DNA of 64,000 nt from Bog-756 sp963741055 (GTDB taxonomy: Bacteria > Actinomycetota > Acidimicrobiia > Acidimicrobiales > RAAP-2), in the NCBI GenBank assembly GCA_963741055.1, contig CAVUGU010000014.1, positions 1-64,000 of the forward strand, given 5' to 3'. Below the pieces are notes generated by a model. It was given only the letters and a program-made list of their open reading frames with translations, searched no databases and was not told where the DNA came from. The position numbers and the translations under genes are program-made. Of the stretch, positions 45,569 to 53,512 are shown piece by piece (position 1 is the first letter of the stretch; each line of letters opens with the position of its first letter).

Positions 45569-46213
45569 ATGTCGCCGATCGTCGACCCGGAGCTCGAGGC
45601 CTACGCCACCGAGCACACCACCGCGCCGCCGGCCTTCCTTGCCGAGCTCGACACCGATCTCCGGGCGAATCTCGGGATGCCCGGGATGATGGTCGGCCCG
45701 CTCGAGGGGCGCTACCTCGAGCTGCTCACCTTCGCTCTCGGAGCCCGCTCGGTGCTCGAGATCGGGACGTTCGGCGGCTACTCGGCGCTCTCGATGGCGG
45801 CGGGGCTCGCGCCGGGCGGCCACATCACCACCTGCGAGATCTCACCCGTCCATGCGGCATTCGCACGTCGACACATCGCCGCAAGCCCCTACGCCGGGAA
45901 GATCGACGTGCTCGAGGGCCCGGCGATCGAGACGATCGCCACTCTCGAGGGCCCCTTCGACCTGATCTTCATCGACGCCGACAAGTCCTCCTACGGCGAC
46001 TACTACGAGGCGGTGCTGGGCAAGCTCGCACCGAGAGGCCTGATCGCGGTCGACAACACCCTCTGGAGCGGTCGCATCCTCGACTACTCCGACTCCTCCG
46101 AGGACACCGTCGCGCTTCGCCGCTTCAACGAGAAGGTGGCGTCGGACGAGAGGGTGGTGGCGGCCCTGACCACCGTGCGCGACGGCGTGACCCTCATCCG
46201 GCGTGCGGACTGA
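45569..46213 (+). CDS. Class I SAM-dependent O-methyltransferase (CCoAOMT-like)
   Basis: A 214-residue methyltransferase. The SAM-binding motif is VLEIGTFGGYSALSMA (about residue 65), followed by the acidic CEISPVHA. LIFIDADKSSYGDYYE carries the metal-binding Asp typical of the caffeoyl-CoA/catechol O-methyltransferase class, and VDNTLWSGRILD is the second metal-site block. Bacterial members methylate small phenolics or diverse hydroxyl groups; the substrate is unknown. The stop overlaps the PHP gene start by 11 nt. Confidence 0.87.
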   Translation: MSPIVDPELEAYATEHTTAPPAFLAELDTDLRANLGMPGMMVGPLEGRYLELLTFALGARSVLEIGTFGGYSALSMAAGLAPGGHITTCEISPVHAAFARRHIAASPYAGKIDVLEGPAIETIATLEGPFDLIFIDADKSSYGDYYEAVLGKLAPRGLIAVDNTLWSGRILDYSDSSEDTVALRRFNEKVASDERVVAALTTVRDGVTLIRRAD

Positions 46214-47165
46214 GGAGGGTCGCGCGCCCGCGAGGTCGCCGCTGGAGCGCGGCGGGGCGGCCGAAGGGGACGGCCGAGGCGTGCTCGACTATCACCTCCA
46301 TCTGTGGCCCCACGACCAACGCGACGTGGAGGCGACGGTGGAGCAGGTGGTCGCCTACTGCGAGCGGGCGGCCGGGGCGGGGGTGGTCGAGATCGCACTG
46401 ACCGAGCATCTCTTCCGCTTCGTCCAGGCAACGGACCTCCTCGGTCGATTCTGGGAAGACGAGCCACCGGCCGCGCTCCGGCCCGGGATGGCCGCCTACT
46501 GGGAGCACCACGCCACTGCCGATCTCGACACCTACGTCGAGGTGGTCGAAGCGGTGAAAAAGGAGGGGCTTCCGGTGGTGCTCGGGCTCGAGGTGGACTA
46601 CTACCGCGACCGGATGGCGGACGTGGCATCCCTTCTCGCCGGCTATCCGTTCGATGTGCTGCTCGGCTCGGTCCACTGGCTCGGCAACTGGCGCTTCGAC
46701 GTGCTCGACGAGGAGCTCACGCTTGCGGAGTGGGACGTCCGCGCCATCGACTCGGTGTGGGAGGAGTACACGCTCGCGATGGAGGAGCTCGCCGACTCGG
46801 GCGCCTGTGACGTTTTGGCCCATCCGGACCTGGTGAAGGTGGCCGGCCGCATACCTGCGGAGCCGGACCAGTTCTACGACCGGATCGCCGAGGCCGCGGC
46901 GGCGACCGGCATGGCGGCAGAGCTCTCCTCCGCGGGCTGGCGGAAGCCGGTGGGGGAGGAGTACCCGGCACCGGGCCTACTTCGGCGTTTCGTCGACCGC
47001 GGAGTCCCGCTCACCACCGCGTCCGATGCTCACCGCCTCCCCGACGTCGCCGATCGCGCGGCCGAGCTCCGCGCGCTCCTCGCACGAGCCGGCGTCGACC
47101 GACTGCAGGGCTACCGGCGGCGCACGCCACACGAGGTCGCGCTCCCGGCGGCGGAGAGGACCTGA
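46203..47165 (+). CDS. PHP-domain phosphoesterase (histidinol-phosphatase-like)
   Basis: A 320-residue protein whose PHP metal site is visible: DYHLHLWPH (about residue 29), ALTEHLFRF, LEVDYY, GSVHWLG and the late TASDAHRL. The length and the VLGLEVDY...GSVHW order match HisK-type histidinol-phosphate phosphatases, but other phosphoester substrates are possible. GTG 46203 overlaps the methyltransferase gene; a later start near residue 27 would also keep the full domain. Only 1 nt separates it from the kinase gene. Confidence 0.8.
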   Translation: MRTEEGRAPARSPLERGGAAEGDGRGVLDYHLHLWPHDQRDVEATVEQVVAYCERAAGAGVVEIALTEHLFRFVQATDLLGRFWEDEPPAALRPGMAAYWEHHATADLDTYVEVVEAVKKEGLPVVLGLEVDYYRDRMADVASLLAGYPFDVLLGSVHWLGNWRFDVLDEELTLAEWDVRAIDSVWEEYTLAMEELADSGACDVLAHPDLVKVAGRIPAEPDQFYDRIAEAAAATGMAAELSSAGWRKPVGEEYPAPGLLRRFVDRGVPLTTASDAHRLPDVADRAAELRALLARAGVDRLQGYRRRTPHEVALPAAERT

Positions 47166-47166
47166 G

Positions 47167-48676
47167 ATGGCCACTCCTGCCGAGGTCGCCTTTGAGCGGA
47201 CCGCGCTCGACGACGAGCAGCTCGGCCACCTGCTGCGGTTGCTCGGGACGTGGGGCATCCTCGCCGATCTTTCCTTCTCGGACCTCGTGCTGATGGCGCC
47301 CATGCCTCGTGACGGCGCCCTCGAGCTGGTGGTGCTCGGGCAGATGCGCCCGACCAACAGCGCGACCGTGGTCGAACACGACCTGGTCGGACAGACCGCC
47401 GACGTCGCCGAGTGGCCCCTCGCCCTGCAGACCTTCGAGTCGGGGGACCCCACGAGGGGCGAGGCGGTTCTCGAACCTGGATCCGAGCCGGTTCGACTCC
47501 ACTGCATCCCGGTGCGCTGCCAGGGCACCACCGTCGCCGTCCTGGTCCGCCTCTCCTCGGGTGCCGGGCGTCGCCCCGGGCATCTCGAGCGCACGTACCG
47601 GGACGTCTTCAACCGCTTCGCGATCATGCTCGCCGAGTCGACCTACCCGTTCCCCGGCGAGGAGGTCGCAACCGAGGAGGCGCCGAGGGTGGGCGACGGG
47701 GTCGTGCTCGTCGACGAAGAGGGGAAGGTCCGCTACTCCTCGCCCAACGCAGTCAACGCCCTGCACCGAATGGGGATGTACTCACAGAGTCGAGGGCCGG
47801 ACCCTGACCGAGCTCGGGATCGAGGAGTCGGCGATCGAGTGGGCGCTCGCATCGGCACTGCCGGTGACCGAGGAGGTCGAACGGCGGCCCGATGTGACCG
47901 TGCTCCTGCACTGCATCCCCCTGCTCGAACAGGACAAGGTCACCGGCTGTTTCGTGTTGTTGCGCGACGTGACCGACGTCCGCCGGCTCGACCGGCTCCT
48001 GCTCTCGAAGGACGCGGCGATCCGCGAGGTGCACCACCGGGTCAAGAACAACCTGCAGACCATCTCCGCGCTGATCCGCCTGCAGGCCCGGCGCCTGCCG
48101 CCCGGCGGCGGCCGGGTGGCGCTCTTCGAGGCGGAGCGCCGGGTGCGGTCGATCGCAGTGGTCCACGAGATCCTCTCGCGCGAGCCGGGCGACCAGGTGC
48201 CCTTCGACGAGATCGTCGGCTCGCTGATCAAGATGGCCGAGGACGCCGTCGTCGTCCCGAGGCATGTCGGCTTCGAGGTGCACGGTGAGCTCGGTGACGT
48301 CCCCGCCGATGTCGCGACTCCGCTGGCGGTGGTGCTGGCCGAGCTCGTCCAGAACGCGATCGAGCACGCCTTCGCCGAACTCGACGACGATGCGGAGTGC
48401 GACGACGACGAGGTGCAGGGCCTGGTGGAGGTCCGGCTGGCCAGCGACGGCAACACTCTGCGGCTCGAGGTCATCGACAACGGGTCGGGGCTTGCCGAGG
48501 ATTTCGACATCGATGCCAGCGAGAGCCTCGGGCTCTCCATCGTCCGCGACCTGGTCCGCAGCCAGCTCGACGGAACCATCGTGATGCGGGACCGGTCGGC
48601 GAGCGACGGGGGTCAGACCGGGACCTCGGTGATCATCGAACTGCCCGTCCGAGAGGCGCAGCCGATCGGTCGGTGA
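47167..48676 (+). CDS. pdtaS: PdtaS-like sensor histidine kinase (one frameshift)
   Basis: Cytosolic sensor kinase of about 502 residues with no membrane segment. The N-terminal GAF-like domain is about 1-160 and a PAS domain about 175-290 (VLVDEEGKVRYSSPNAVNAL). The HisKA_2 dimerisation block HHRVKNNLQTISALIRLQARR contains the phospho-acceptor His, and the HATPase domain has ELVQNAIEHAF and VIDNGSGLAEDF. One extra base near 47783 breaks the frame between ALHRMGMY and HRVEGRTLTEL. Domain order matches mycobacterial PdtaS, which signals to the ANTAR-type RNA-binding regulator PdtaR; no pdtaR is in the window. The whiB1-like gene next door reproduces the M. tuberculosis Rv3219-Rv3220c neighbourhood. 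Confidence 0.85.
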
Positions 48677-48721
48677 GCCGGCCGGCCGAGAGCGGGGCCG
48701 GTCGTCTCCAAAAGGAAGGTG

Positions 48722-48820
48722 GGCGGAGGTCGAGTCGCGCCACCGGCTGTTTGACAGTGTCAAACGCCTGCCGGACGAGCACGCCCTCGGAGCTGACGAC
48801 AAACGCTGCCCTCAGCGGAG
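48722..48820. repeat. Spacer repeat module, copy 1
   Basis: An imperfect direct repeat of about 100 bp, with its partner 189 bp downstream at 48911. It begins GGCGGAGGTCGAGTCGCG and contains a palindrome (48749-48765), then GGACGAGCAC and GGAGCTGAC. It lies in the convergent gap between the kinase gene and whiB1. No coding potential is evident. Confidence 0.75.
48749..48765. repeat. 17-bp palindrome in repeat copy 1
   Basis: GTTTGACA and TGTCAAAC are perfect 8-bp arms around a single central G. TTGACA, the -35 consensus, appears on both strands. Either a regulator site or the base of an RNA hairpin is possible. Confidence 0.65.
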
Positions 48821-48874
48821 AGCCGCCCTCAGCGGTGAGCTGCCCGCAGCGGAGAGCTGCCCGAGCGGTGAGCT
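48808..48874. repeat. Four tandem 16-17-bp repeats
   Basis: Units at 48808-48824, 48825-48841, 48842-48858 and 48859-48874 follow the consensus GCCCKCAGCGGWGAGCY, with only one to three differences between units. Degenerate copies follow repeat module 2 near 48998-49045 (GCGCTCACTGGGAGAGCT and similar), so the tandem block belongs to the duplicated module. Confidence 0.7.
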
Positions 48875-48910
48875 GCGCTCACAGGGGGCCTGCGCCCAGC
48901 GGAACGAACC

Positions 48911-49010
48911 GGCGGAGGTCGAGTCGCGTCACCGGGCGTTTGACACTGTCAAACGCCCACGGGACGAGCACCCCTGATGGAGCTGACAACGAAGGTTGCG
49001 CTCACTGGGA
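48911..49010. repeat. Spacer repeat module, copy 2
   Basis: Second copy of the module at 48722-48820, about 80 percent identical by eye, starting with the same GGCGGAGGTCGAGTCGCG. Its palindrome is longer and perfect. Differences between the copies are scattered, so the duplication is not recent. Confidence 0.75.
48934..48958. repeat. Perfect 25-bp palindrome in repeat copy 2
   Basis: GGGCGTTTGACA (48934-48945) and TGTCAAACGCCC (48947-48958) are perfect 12-bp arms around a single C. The core matches the copy 1 palindrome but the central base differs (C versus G). Confidence 0.7.
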
Positions 49011-49118
49011 GAGCTGTGCTCAGGGCGCAGAGCTGCGCCCGGGGAAGGGGCTCGTGCGACGAAGAAGCTCGGGAGGAAGAGGAAGAAGCTCGGGAGAGGA
49101 AGGAGAGGGGAGGCGAAC

Positions 49119-49409
49119 TCAGGAGGCGCGGCGCCGTGCGGCGAGCCAGGACTTGCGGATCTTGCGGCGCTCCTCCTCGGAGGTACCGCCCCAGACGCCG
49201 GATTCCTGGTTGGTGGCCAGCGCGAAGTCGAGGCACGGTTCCTGGGCGGCGCAGCCTCGGCAGACCCGCTTGGCGGCCTCGATCTGGTCGATCGCCGGCC
49301 CGGTCGTGCCGATCGGGAAGAACAGCTCGGGTTCGGTGTCCCGGCAGGCGGCGAGGTGTCGCCAATCCCCGTCGTCCCACTCGACCGTCCGGTTCCACAT
49401 CAGGGCCAC
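49119..49409 (-). CDS. whiB1: WhiB1-type [4Fe-4S] transcriptional regulator
   Basis: A 97-residue Wbl protein. The four cluster cysteines are visible: one in LAACRDTEPELFFP, and CRGC plus PCLDFAL forming the CxxCxxxxxC part. GVWGGTSEEERR is the Wbl turn and a basic C-terminus (KSWLAARRR) follows. Sequence details (WRH start, ELFFPIGTTGPA) match WhiB1, a nitric-oxide-sensitive regulator that partners sigma-A. GTG 49409 is preferred over ATG 49400 and ATG 49436 because AGGAGG lies 9 nt before it. A Crp-type site lies upstream, and a PdtaS-like gene is the convergent neighbour as in M. tuberculosis. Confidence 0.88.
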   Translation of the reverse strand: MALMWNRTVEWDDGDWRHLAACRDTEPELFFPIGTTGPAIDQIEAAKRVCRGCAAQEPCLDFALATNQESGVWGGTSEEERRKIRKSWLAARRRAS

Positions 49410-49444
49410 GATGTCGTTCCTCCTGGAACCCCTCATTTTCTCAT

Positions 49445-49460
49445 TGTGATCAGTTTCACA
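49445..49460. promoter_or_regulatory. Crp/FNR-type operator upstream of whiB1
   Basis: TGTGA-TCAGTT-TCACA is an exact match to the TGTGA-N6-TCACA consensus of Crp-family proteins. It lies 36-51 bp before the whiB1 start codon. M. tuberculosis whiB1 is known to be controlled by the cAMP receptor protein Rv3676, so the control appears conserved (site seen; control inferred). Confidence 0.72.
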
Positions 49461-49631
49461 TAGCTCGGCGCCATAAGGAGTCGCCGGCTGCTCGGGATTC
49501 GGTTCACTAGGGTAACCACCTGCCCAAGGGGTTGCAAGGAGTCGCGGAGCTTTTTTTCGGCCCGCGAGAAGAGGCTCGCGAGGGCGATCCGGCGTGGGTC
49601 CGAAAAGGCCCGAAAAGGGGGTCCCGACAGA
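49461..49631. other. Divergent spacer between whiB1 and the GDPD gene
   Basis: It holds the whiB1 promoter region and the GDPD leader. GGTT and AACC flank CACTAGGG near 49500-49516, and a T7 tract lies near 49550. A GAAAAGG-type direct repeat occurs around 49599-49618 just before the GDPD start. I see no small gene. Confidence 0.35.
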
Positions 49632-50332
49632 GTGCACCCCATCGCCGTGACGGCCCATCGAGGGAGCCCCGATCCGCCGCCGGCATCCGAGAGAACACGC
49701 TGGCCGCGTTCGCCCGCGCCCGCCGGCTCGGCGCCGACGGCGTCGAGCTCGACGTCCGGCGGACCGCGGACGGTGGACTGGCCATCCACCACGACCCGGT
49801 GATCGAAGGTATCGGCGCGATCCACGAGCTCCGCACGGACGAGCTGCCACCCGACGTGCCGCTGCTCGAGGCCGCGCTCGACGAGTGCCGGGGGATGACC
49901 GTCAACGTCGAGGTCAAGAACCTTCCCGGCGAGCCCGGCTTCGATCCGGACGAGCGGTGCGTGAAGGCGGTCGGCGAGCAGATCGCCCGCTCGCGCCCGC
50001 CGGGGAGAGTCGTGGTCTCCTCCTTCTGGCCGGGCTCCCTCGAGGTGCTGCACGAGGTACACCCGGAGATCCCGACCGGCCTCCTCCTCTCGCGGTCCCT
50101 CGGTGCGGAGGGGATGGTGACGGCCGCCACCCGCCTCGGCTGCGTGTCGCTCCACCCTCATGTCGACCTGGTGGATTCGGAGCTCGTCGAGGAGGCGCAC
50201 CTGGCCGGACTGACCGTCGCGGTCTGGACGGTGAACGACCGGTCGCTCCTCGAGGCGGTGGCCCGAGCCGGCGTCGACACGGTCATCACCGACGAGGTGC
50301 CCCTCGCGCTCGAGGTTCTGTCGAGCCGCTGA
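49632..50332 (+). CDS. Glycerophosphodiester phosphodiesterase (one frameshift)
   Basis: TIM-barrel GDPD that hydrolyses glycerophosphodiesters to glycerol 3-phosphate and an alcohol. From GTG 49632 the sequence reads VHPIAVTAHRGSPDPPPAS with the catalytic His-Arg. One C is then missing near 49695, after which RENTLAAFARARRLGADGVE continues in the adjacent frame. Metal and acid residues are seen in VELDV, IHHDP and NVEVK. The C-terminal block VAVWTVND is typical. Restored length is 233 residues. There is no signal peptide, so it is cytoplasmic. Confidence 0.83.
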
Positions 50333-50436
50333 GCTGGTCGGAACGGGGATCGGCGAGCGGCGGCGGCCCGGTCGTCGCCGAGCTCCGAGGTGGGCCGATT
50401 GGTCGCGCGGGGAGATTTCGTCAACAATGCACGGCC

Positions 50437-51216
50437 ATGAACGTCGTTGTCTGTGTGAAGCAAATCCCCGATCCGGCGCCCCCGCCAGCCCTCGACCCGG
50501 GCACGAAGAACCTCGTGAGGGACGGAAAACTCATCCTCGACGACTCCGACTCGTACGGCGTCGAGATGGCCCTCCAGCTCGCGGACGCTGCCGGTGGTGG
50601 CGAGGTGACCCTCGTCTCGATGGCGCCGAACGGGGAGACCTCTGGGCTACGGACCGCCCTCGCCATGGGCGCGGCCAAAGCGATCCTCGTGAGCGATCCC
50701 ACCCTTGCCGGGTCGGACGCCCTCGGCACGGCGAAGGTGCTTGCTGCCGCGATCAAGCGAGCCGAGCCCGATCTGGTCATCGCCGCAACCGAGTCGACCG
50801 ACGGGTACACGGGCACCACCCCGGTGCAGGTCGCGGAGCTCCTCGACATGCCCTCGGTCACCTTTGCCAAGAAGGTGGAGGTGAGCGCCGACTCGGTCAA
50901 GGTCGAACGGCAGACCGAAGCCGGCTACGACGAGGTCGAGAGCCCGCTCCCGGCCGTCGTCACGGTGACCGCCGGTGTCGTCGAGCCGCGCTACCCCTCG
51001 TTCAAGGGGATCATGGCGGCCAAGTCGAAGCCGGTCGACACCCTGACGGTCGCCGATCTCGGGATCGACGCGAGCCAGGTGGGCGCCGCCGGGGCGCGGG
51101 AAGAAATCGTCGAGGTGGCCGATGCCGAAGCTCGCGGCGCCGGTGAGATCGTCGTCGACGAAGGCGAGGGCTACCAGCGGATCATCGAATTCCTCGAGCA
51201 GTTGAAGGTCCTCTAG
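50437..51216 (+). CDS. etfB: Electron transfer flavoprotein beta subunit
   Basis: A 259-residue ETF beta subunit. It starts MNVVVCVKQIPDPA, has the AMP-binding region and DLVIAATESTDGYTGTTP, and includes the ETF beta signature region VEPRYPSFKGIMAAKSKP. With EtfA it carries electrons from acyl-CoA dehydrogenases (one is encoded at 21.8 kb) to the quinone pool through an ETF:quinone oxidoreductase not present here. Separated from etfA by 44 nt, it is clearly co-transcribed. Confidence 0.92.
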   Translation: MNVVVCVKQIPDPAPPPALDPGTKNLVRDGKLILDDSDSYGVEMALQLADAAGGGEVTLVSMAPNGETSGLRTALAMGAAKAILVSDPTLAGSDALGTAKVLAAAIKRAEPDLVIAATESTDGYTGTTPVQVAELLDMPSVTFAKKVEVSADSVKVERQTEAGYDEVESPLPAVVTVTAGVVEPRYPSFKGIMAAKSKPVDTLTVADLGIDASQVGAAGAREEIVEVADAEARGAGEIVVDEGEGYQRIIEFLEQLKVL

Positions 51217-51260
51217 GACCGCGTCGAGATCCTCAAGGACCGCAAGGAGAACACACGAAC

Positions 51261-52232
51261 ATGTCAGTCGAGAAGATCTGGGTCCTCGCGGAGGTGGCGG
51301 ACGGCTCGCCGATCACCGCCTCACTCGAGCTCCTCAGCCATGCGAGGTCGCTCGCCGGGACGGTCGAAGCGGTTGCGTGGGGCGATGCGACCGACTCGGT
51401 CGCCGCGACCCTTGGAGAGTACGGCGCGACCACCGTCTACGACGTGGGGAGCATCGGTGAGTCGCTGCCGGGTGTCCCGGTGGCCGCGGCCATCGCCGAG
51501 CTGGTGAACAGCGGCAGCGGTCCGGACGCCATCTTGCTTCCCGCCACCTACGACGGACGCGACATCGCCGGGCGGCTCTCGGCGAAGCTCGATCGTCCGG
51601 TGCTCACCAACGTGGTGGGGCTCACCGCCGCAGACGGCGGTCTTCTGACCCAGCACGCCATCTTCGGGGGCAGCCAGGTCGCAGAAGCCCGATTCACCGG
51701 CGAAGGCCCTGGCATCTACGTGGTGCGGGCGAAGTCGTTCCCGGCCGAGCCGTCGGGCGGCTCTCCGGCCTCGGTCGTCGCAGCACCGGCCCCGGACACC
51801 GGCGTGACCAACGGGGCCAAGATCTCCGCCCGCCACGTCGAGGAGCGAGTCGGCCCGAAGCTCGACGAAGCGGACGTGGTCGTGTCCGGCGGGCGAGGCC
51901 TCGGCGACAAGGACAACTACGCGCTCGTCGAGGAACTGGCCAACTTGTTGCACGGTGCAGCCGGAGCGAGCCGGGCCATCGTCGACGCGGGCTGGGTCCC
52001 TTACTCGCACCAGGTGGGCCAGACCGGCAAGACGGTCAAGCCGACCGTCTACATCGCGTGTGGGATCTCGGGTGCCACCCAGCACCTGGTCGGGATGAAG
52101 AACTCGAAGAACATCGTCGCGATCAACAAGGACCAGGACGCGCCCATCTTCGGCGTGGCCGACCTCGGGATCGTGGGCGACGTGTTGAAGGTCCTCCCCG
52201 CGCTCATCGACGCGGTGAAGCAGAGGGGCTGA
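51261..52232 (+). CDS. etfA: Electron transfer flavoprotein alpha subunit
   Basis: A 323-residue ETF alpha subunit. The N-terminal domain spans about 1-180; the C-terminal FAD-binding domain has VVSGGRGLGDKDNYALVEELA, VGQTGKTVKPTVYIACGISGATQH and the final INKDQDAPIFGVADLGIVGD, all standard. AAGGAGAAC precedes ATG 51261. It forms the FAD-containing heterodimer with EtfB. Confidence 0.93.
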   Translation: MSVEKIWVLAEVADGSPITASLELLSHARSLAGTVEAVAWGDATDSVAATLGEYGATTVYDVGSIGESLPGVPVAAAIAELVNSGSGPDAILLPATYDGRDIAGRLSAKLDRPVLTNVVGLTAADGGLLTQHAIFGGSQVAEARFTGEGPGIYVVRAKSFPAEPSGGSPASVVAAPAPDTGVTNGAKISARHVEERVGPKLDEADVVVSGGRGLGDKDNYALVEELANLLHGAAGASRAIVDAGWVPYSHQVGQTGKTVKPTVYIACGISGATQHLVGMKNSKNIVAINKDQDAPIFGVADLGIVGDVLKVLPALIDAVKQRG

Positions 52233-52251
52233 GACCTCCGAATCGTTGCGC

Positions 52252-52276
52252 CGGCGCACGCGACGGCGGTGCGCCG
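52252..52276. terminator. Bidirectional hairpin between etfA and the SCO1664-family gene
   Basis: CGGCGCAC (52252-52259) and GTGCGCCG (52269-52276) form a perfect 8-bp GC-rich stem with a 9-nt loop. It sits in the middle of the 54-bp convergent gap and is well placed to end both transcripts. No T tract on either side. Confidence 0.6.
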
Positions 52277-52286
52277 ACGGAGAAAC

Positions 52287-53057
52287 TCACACCAGGGGCC
52301 ACGGATAGGGCGGTCGGTCTCCGACCGGCTCGGGGAAGACTCCTCTGCGCAACAGAACGGCGATCCGGGACTCGAGCGCGTCGATCTCGTCCGGGCGAAG
52401 GAGGCCCTCGAGCACGTCGGGTAGAGAGCTCCGGGTCGCAGCGAGATCCTCGAGGACCTGGGTGGGCAACTCGCATCCTGCGAAGTCCCAGATGACCGTG
52501 CGCAGCTTGTGCTGGCGATGGAAGCAGAGGCCGTGATCGATGGCCCAGATCCGGCCTTCCGGACCGAGAAGGACGTGTCCGCTCTTGCGGTCCGCGTTGT
52601 TGGCCACGACGTCGAACGCGCAGACCGTCTCGAGCACCGGCTCGCACGCGCCCTCGTCGAGGAGGGTGAAGTAGTGCTGCGCGTAGTCGACGTCGACGAA
52701 GAGCTGGAGCGACCCTGGACCGAAGGGTGGGTCGATCCGTTCGACCGTCGGCGGGACGAGGCCCCACCCGAGTGCCTCGGAGAGCGCGTAGGCCGCGACC
52801 TCCCGCCGATAGAGCTGGTCGGGGAAGTCCCACAAGGTCCGCTCGCCGTTTCCCGGTTTGTAGACCGCGAAGAGCTCGCCGCACCCGTCGGCCTCCACCT
52901 GCACCAGAAAGGTGAGGTTGGAGCTCCACGGCAGGCGCCCCTCGACGGTGACCTCACCGACGGCGAGCGCGTCGACGGCCGCGTCGAGGGTGACACCCGA
53001 GTCCGGGCGCCAGCCCGTCACACGGCGGGAGGTCGGTGACCGTTCGTCCGCGGGCAT
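52287..53057 (-). CDS. SCO1664 family protein (PI3/4-kinase-like fold)
   Basis: A 256-residue protein of the actinobacterial SCO1664 family. SNLTFLVQVEADGCGELFAVYKPG resembles an ATP-binding lysine region. FDVVANNADRKSGHVLLG and IWAIDHGLCF resemble the catalytic and metal loops (D-x-x-x-N-x-D and ID-G) of phosphatidylinositol-3/4-kinase-like folds. Activity is unproven. It overlaps the DUF3090 gene by 40 nt and is the last of a three-gene operon conserved in actinobacteria (Rv2133c-Rv2135c in M. tuberculosis). Confidence 0.83.
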   Translation of the reverse strand: MPADERSPTSRRVTGWRPDSGVTLDAAVDALAVGEVTVEGRLPWSSNLTFLVQVEADGCGELFAVYKPGNGERTLWDFPDQLYRREVAAYALSEALGWGLVPPTVERIDPPFGPGSLQLFVDVDYAQHYFTLLDEGACEPVLETVCAFDVVANNADRKSGHVLLGPEGRIWAIDHGLCFHRQHKLRTVIWDFAGCELPTQVLEDLAATRSSLPDVLEGLLRPDEIDALESRIAVLLRRGVFPEPVGDRPPYPWPLV

Positions 53058-53512
53058 TCATGTCCGGAAGGGTCGAGCGGGGATCCGCACAGAGGGCAGG
53101 GCGGGCGTCCGGCTTCGATCAGCCGCGTCGCCTGCACCGCGAAGCCGGCCGCCTGGTCCTCCGAGATGGACAGCCGGGCGATGTCACCGGTCTCGTCCTC
53201 GGGGACGAGCTCCTCGATCACCAGCACGATGCGGTCCTCGGATTCGTCGTAGGAGACGCCGATCGTGCCGACCGCCCAGGCGGGCTCCGCCGGCTCCTCG
53301 AGCGGGAGCTCGTCGGGGACGGGTCCCCCACGCCGGCGGTCGCGCAGCAGGCGGGCCAGCAGCTCGGCGATGGCGGCAACTTGTTGCTTCTCGATCTTGA
53401 GCGTCAACAGCACCGGACCCTGCCGGCACTGCAGCAGGAAGAGGCGGTTCCCCACCGGGCCGACGGTCCCGACCACCAGCCGGTCCGCGGAGAGGTCGTA
53501 GCCTTCGCTCAC
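53018..53512 (-). CDS. DUF3090 family protein
   Basis: A 164-residue actinobacterial protein: VGTVGPVGNRLFLLQCRQGP, then KIEKQQVAAIAELLARLL, then a C-terminal half ending in a small zinc-binding-like knot CPLCGSPLDPSGHECPR. The metal site is inferred from the three cysteines and one histidine. Function is unknown. GTG 53512 overlaps the stop of the phosphomutase-like gene (GTGA), and its own end overlaps the SCO1664-family start. Confidence 0.83.
   Translation of the reverse strand: MSEGYDLSADRLVVGTVGPVGNRLFLLQCRQGPVLLTLKIEKQQVAAIAELLARLLRDRRRGGPVPDELPLEEPAEPAWAVGTIGVSYDESEDRIVLVIEELVPEDETGDIARLSISEDQAAGFAVQATRLIEAGRPPCPLCGSPLDPSGHECPRTNGHRPPAV

Noticed and set aside
47480..47500. tRNA-like T-loop sequence (GGTTCGACTCC)
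   Set aside because: It lies inside the pdtaS coding sequence and has no matching acceptor, D or anticodon arms.
48722..49050. CRISPR array
   Set aside because: Only two long module copies and four immediately adjacent short units exist; there are no regularly sized unique spacers and no cas genes.
48397..49449. Open frames across the pdtaS-whiB1 spacer
   Set aside because: They are shadows of pdtaS plus translated repeats; stops and frames are not kept between the two repeat copies.
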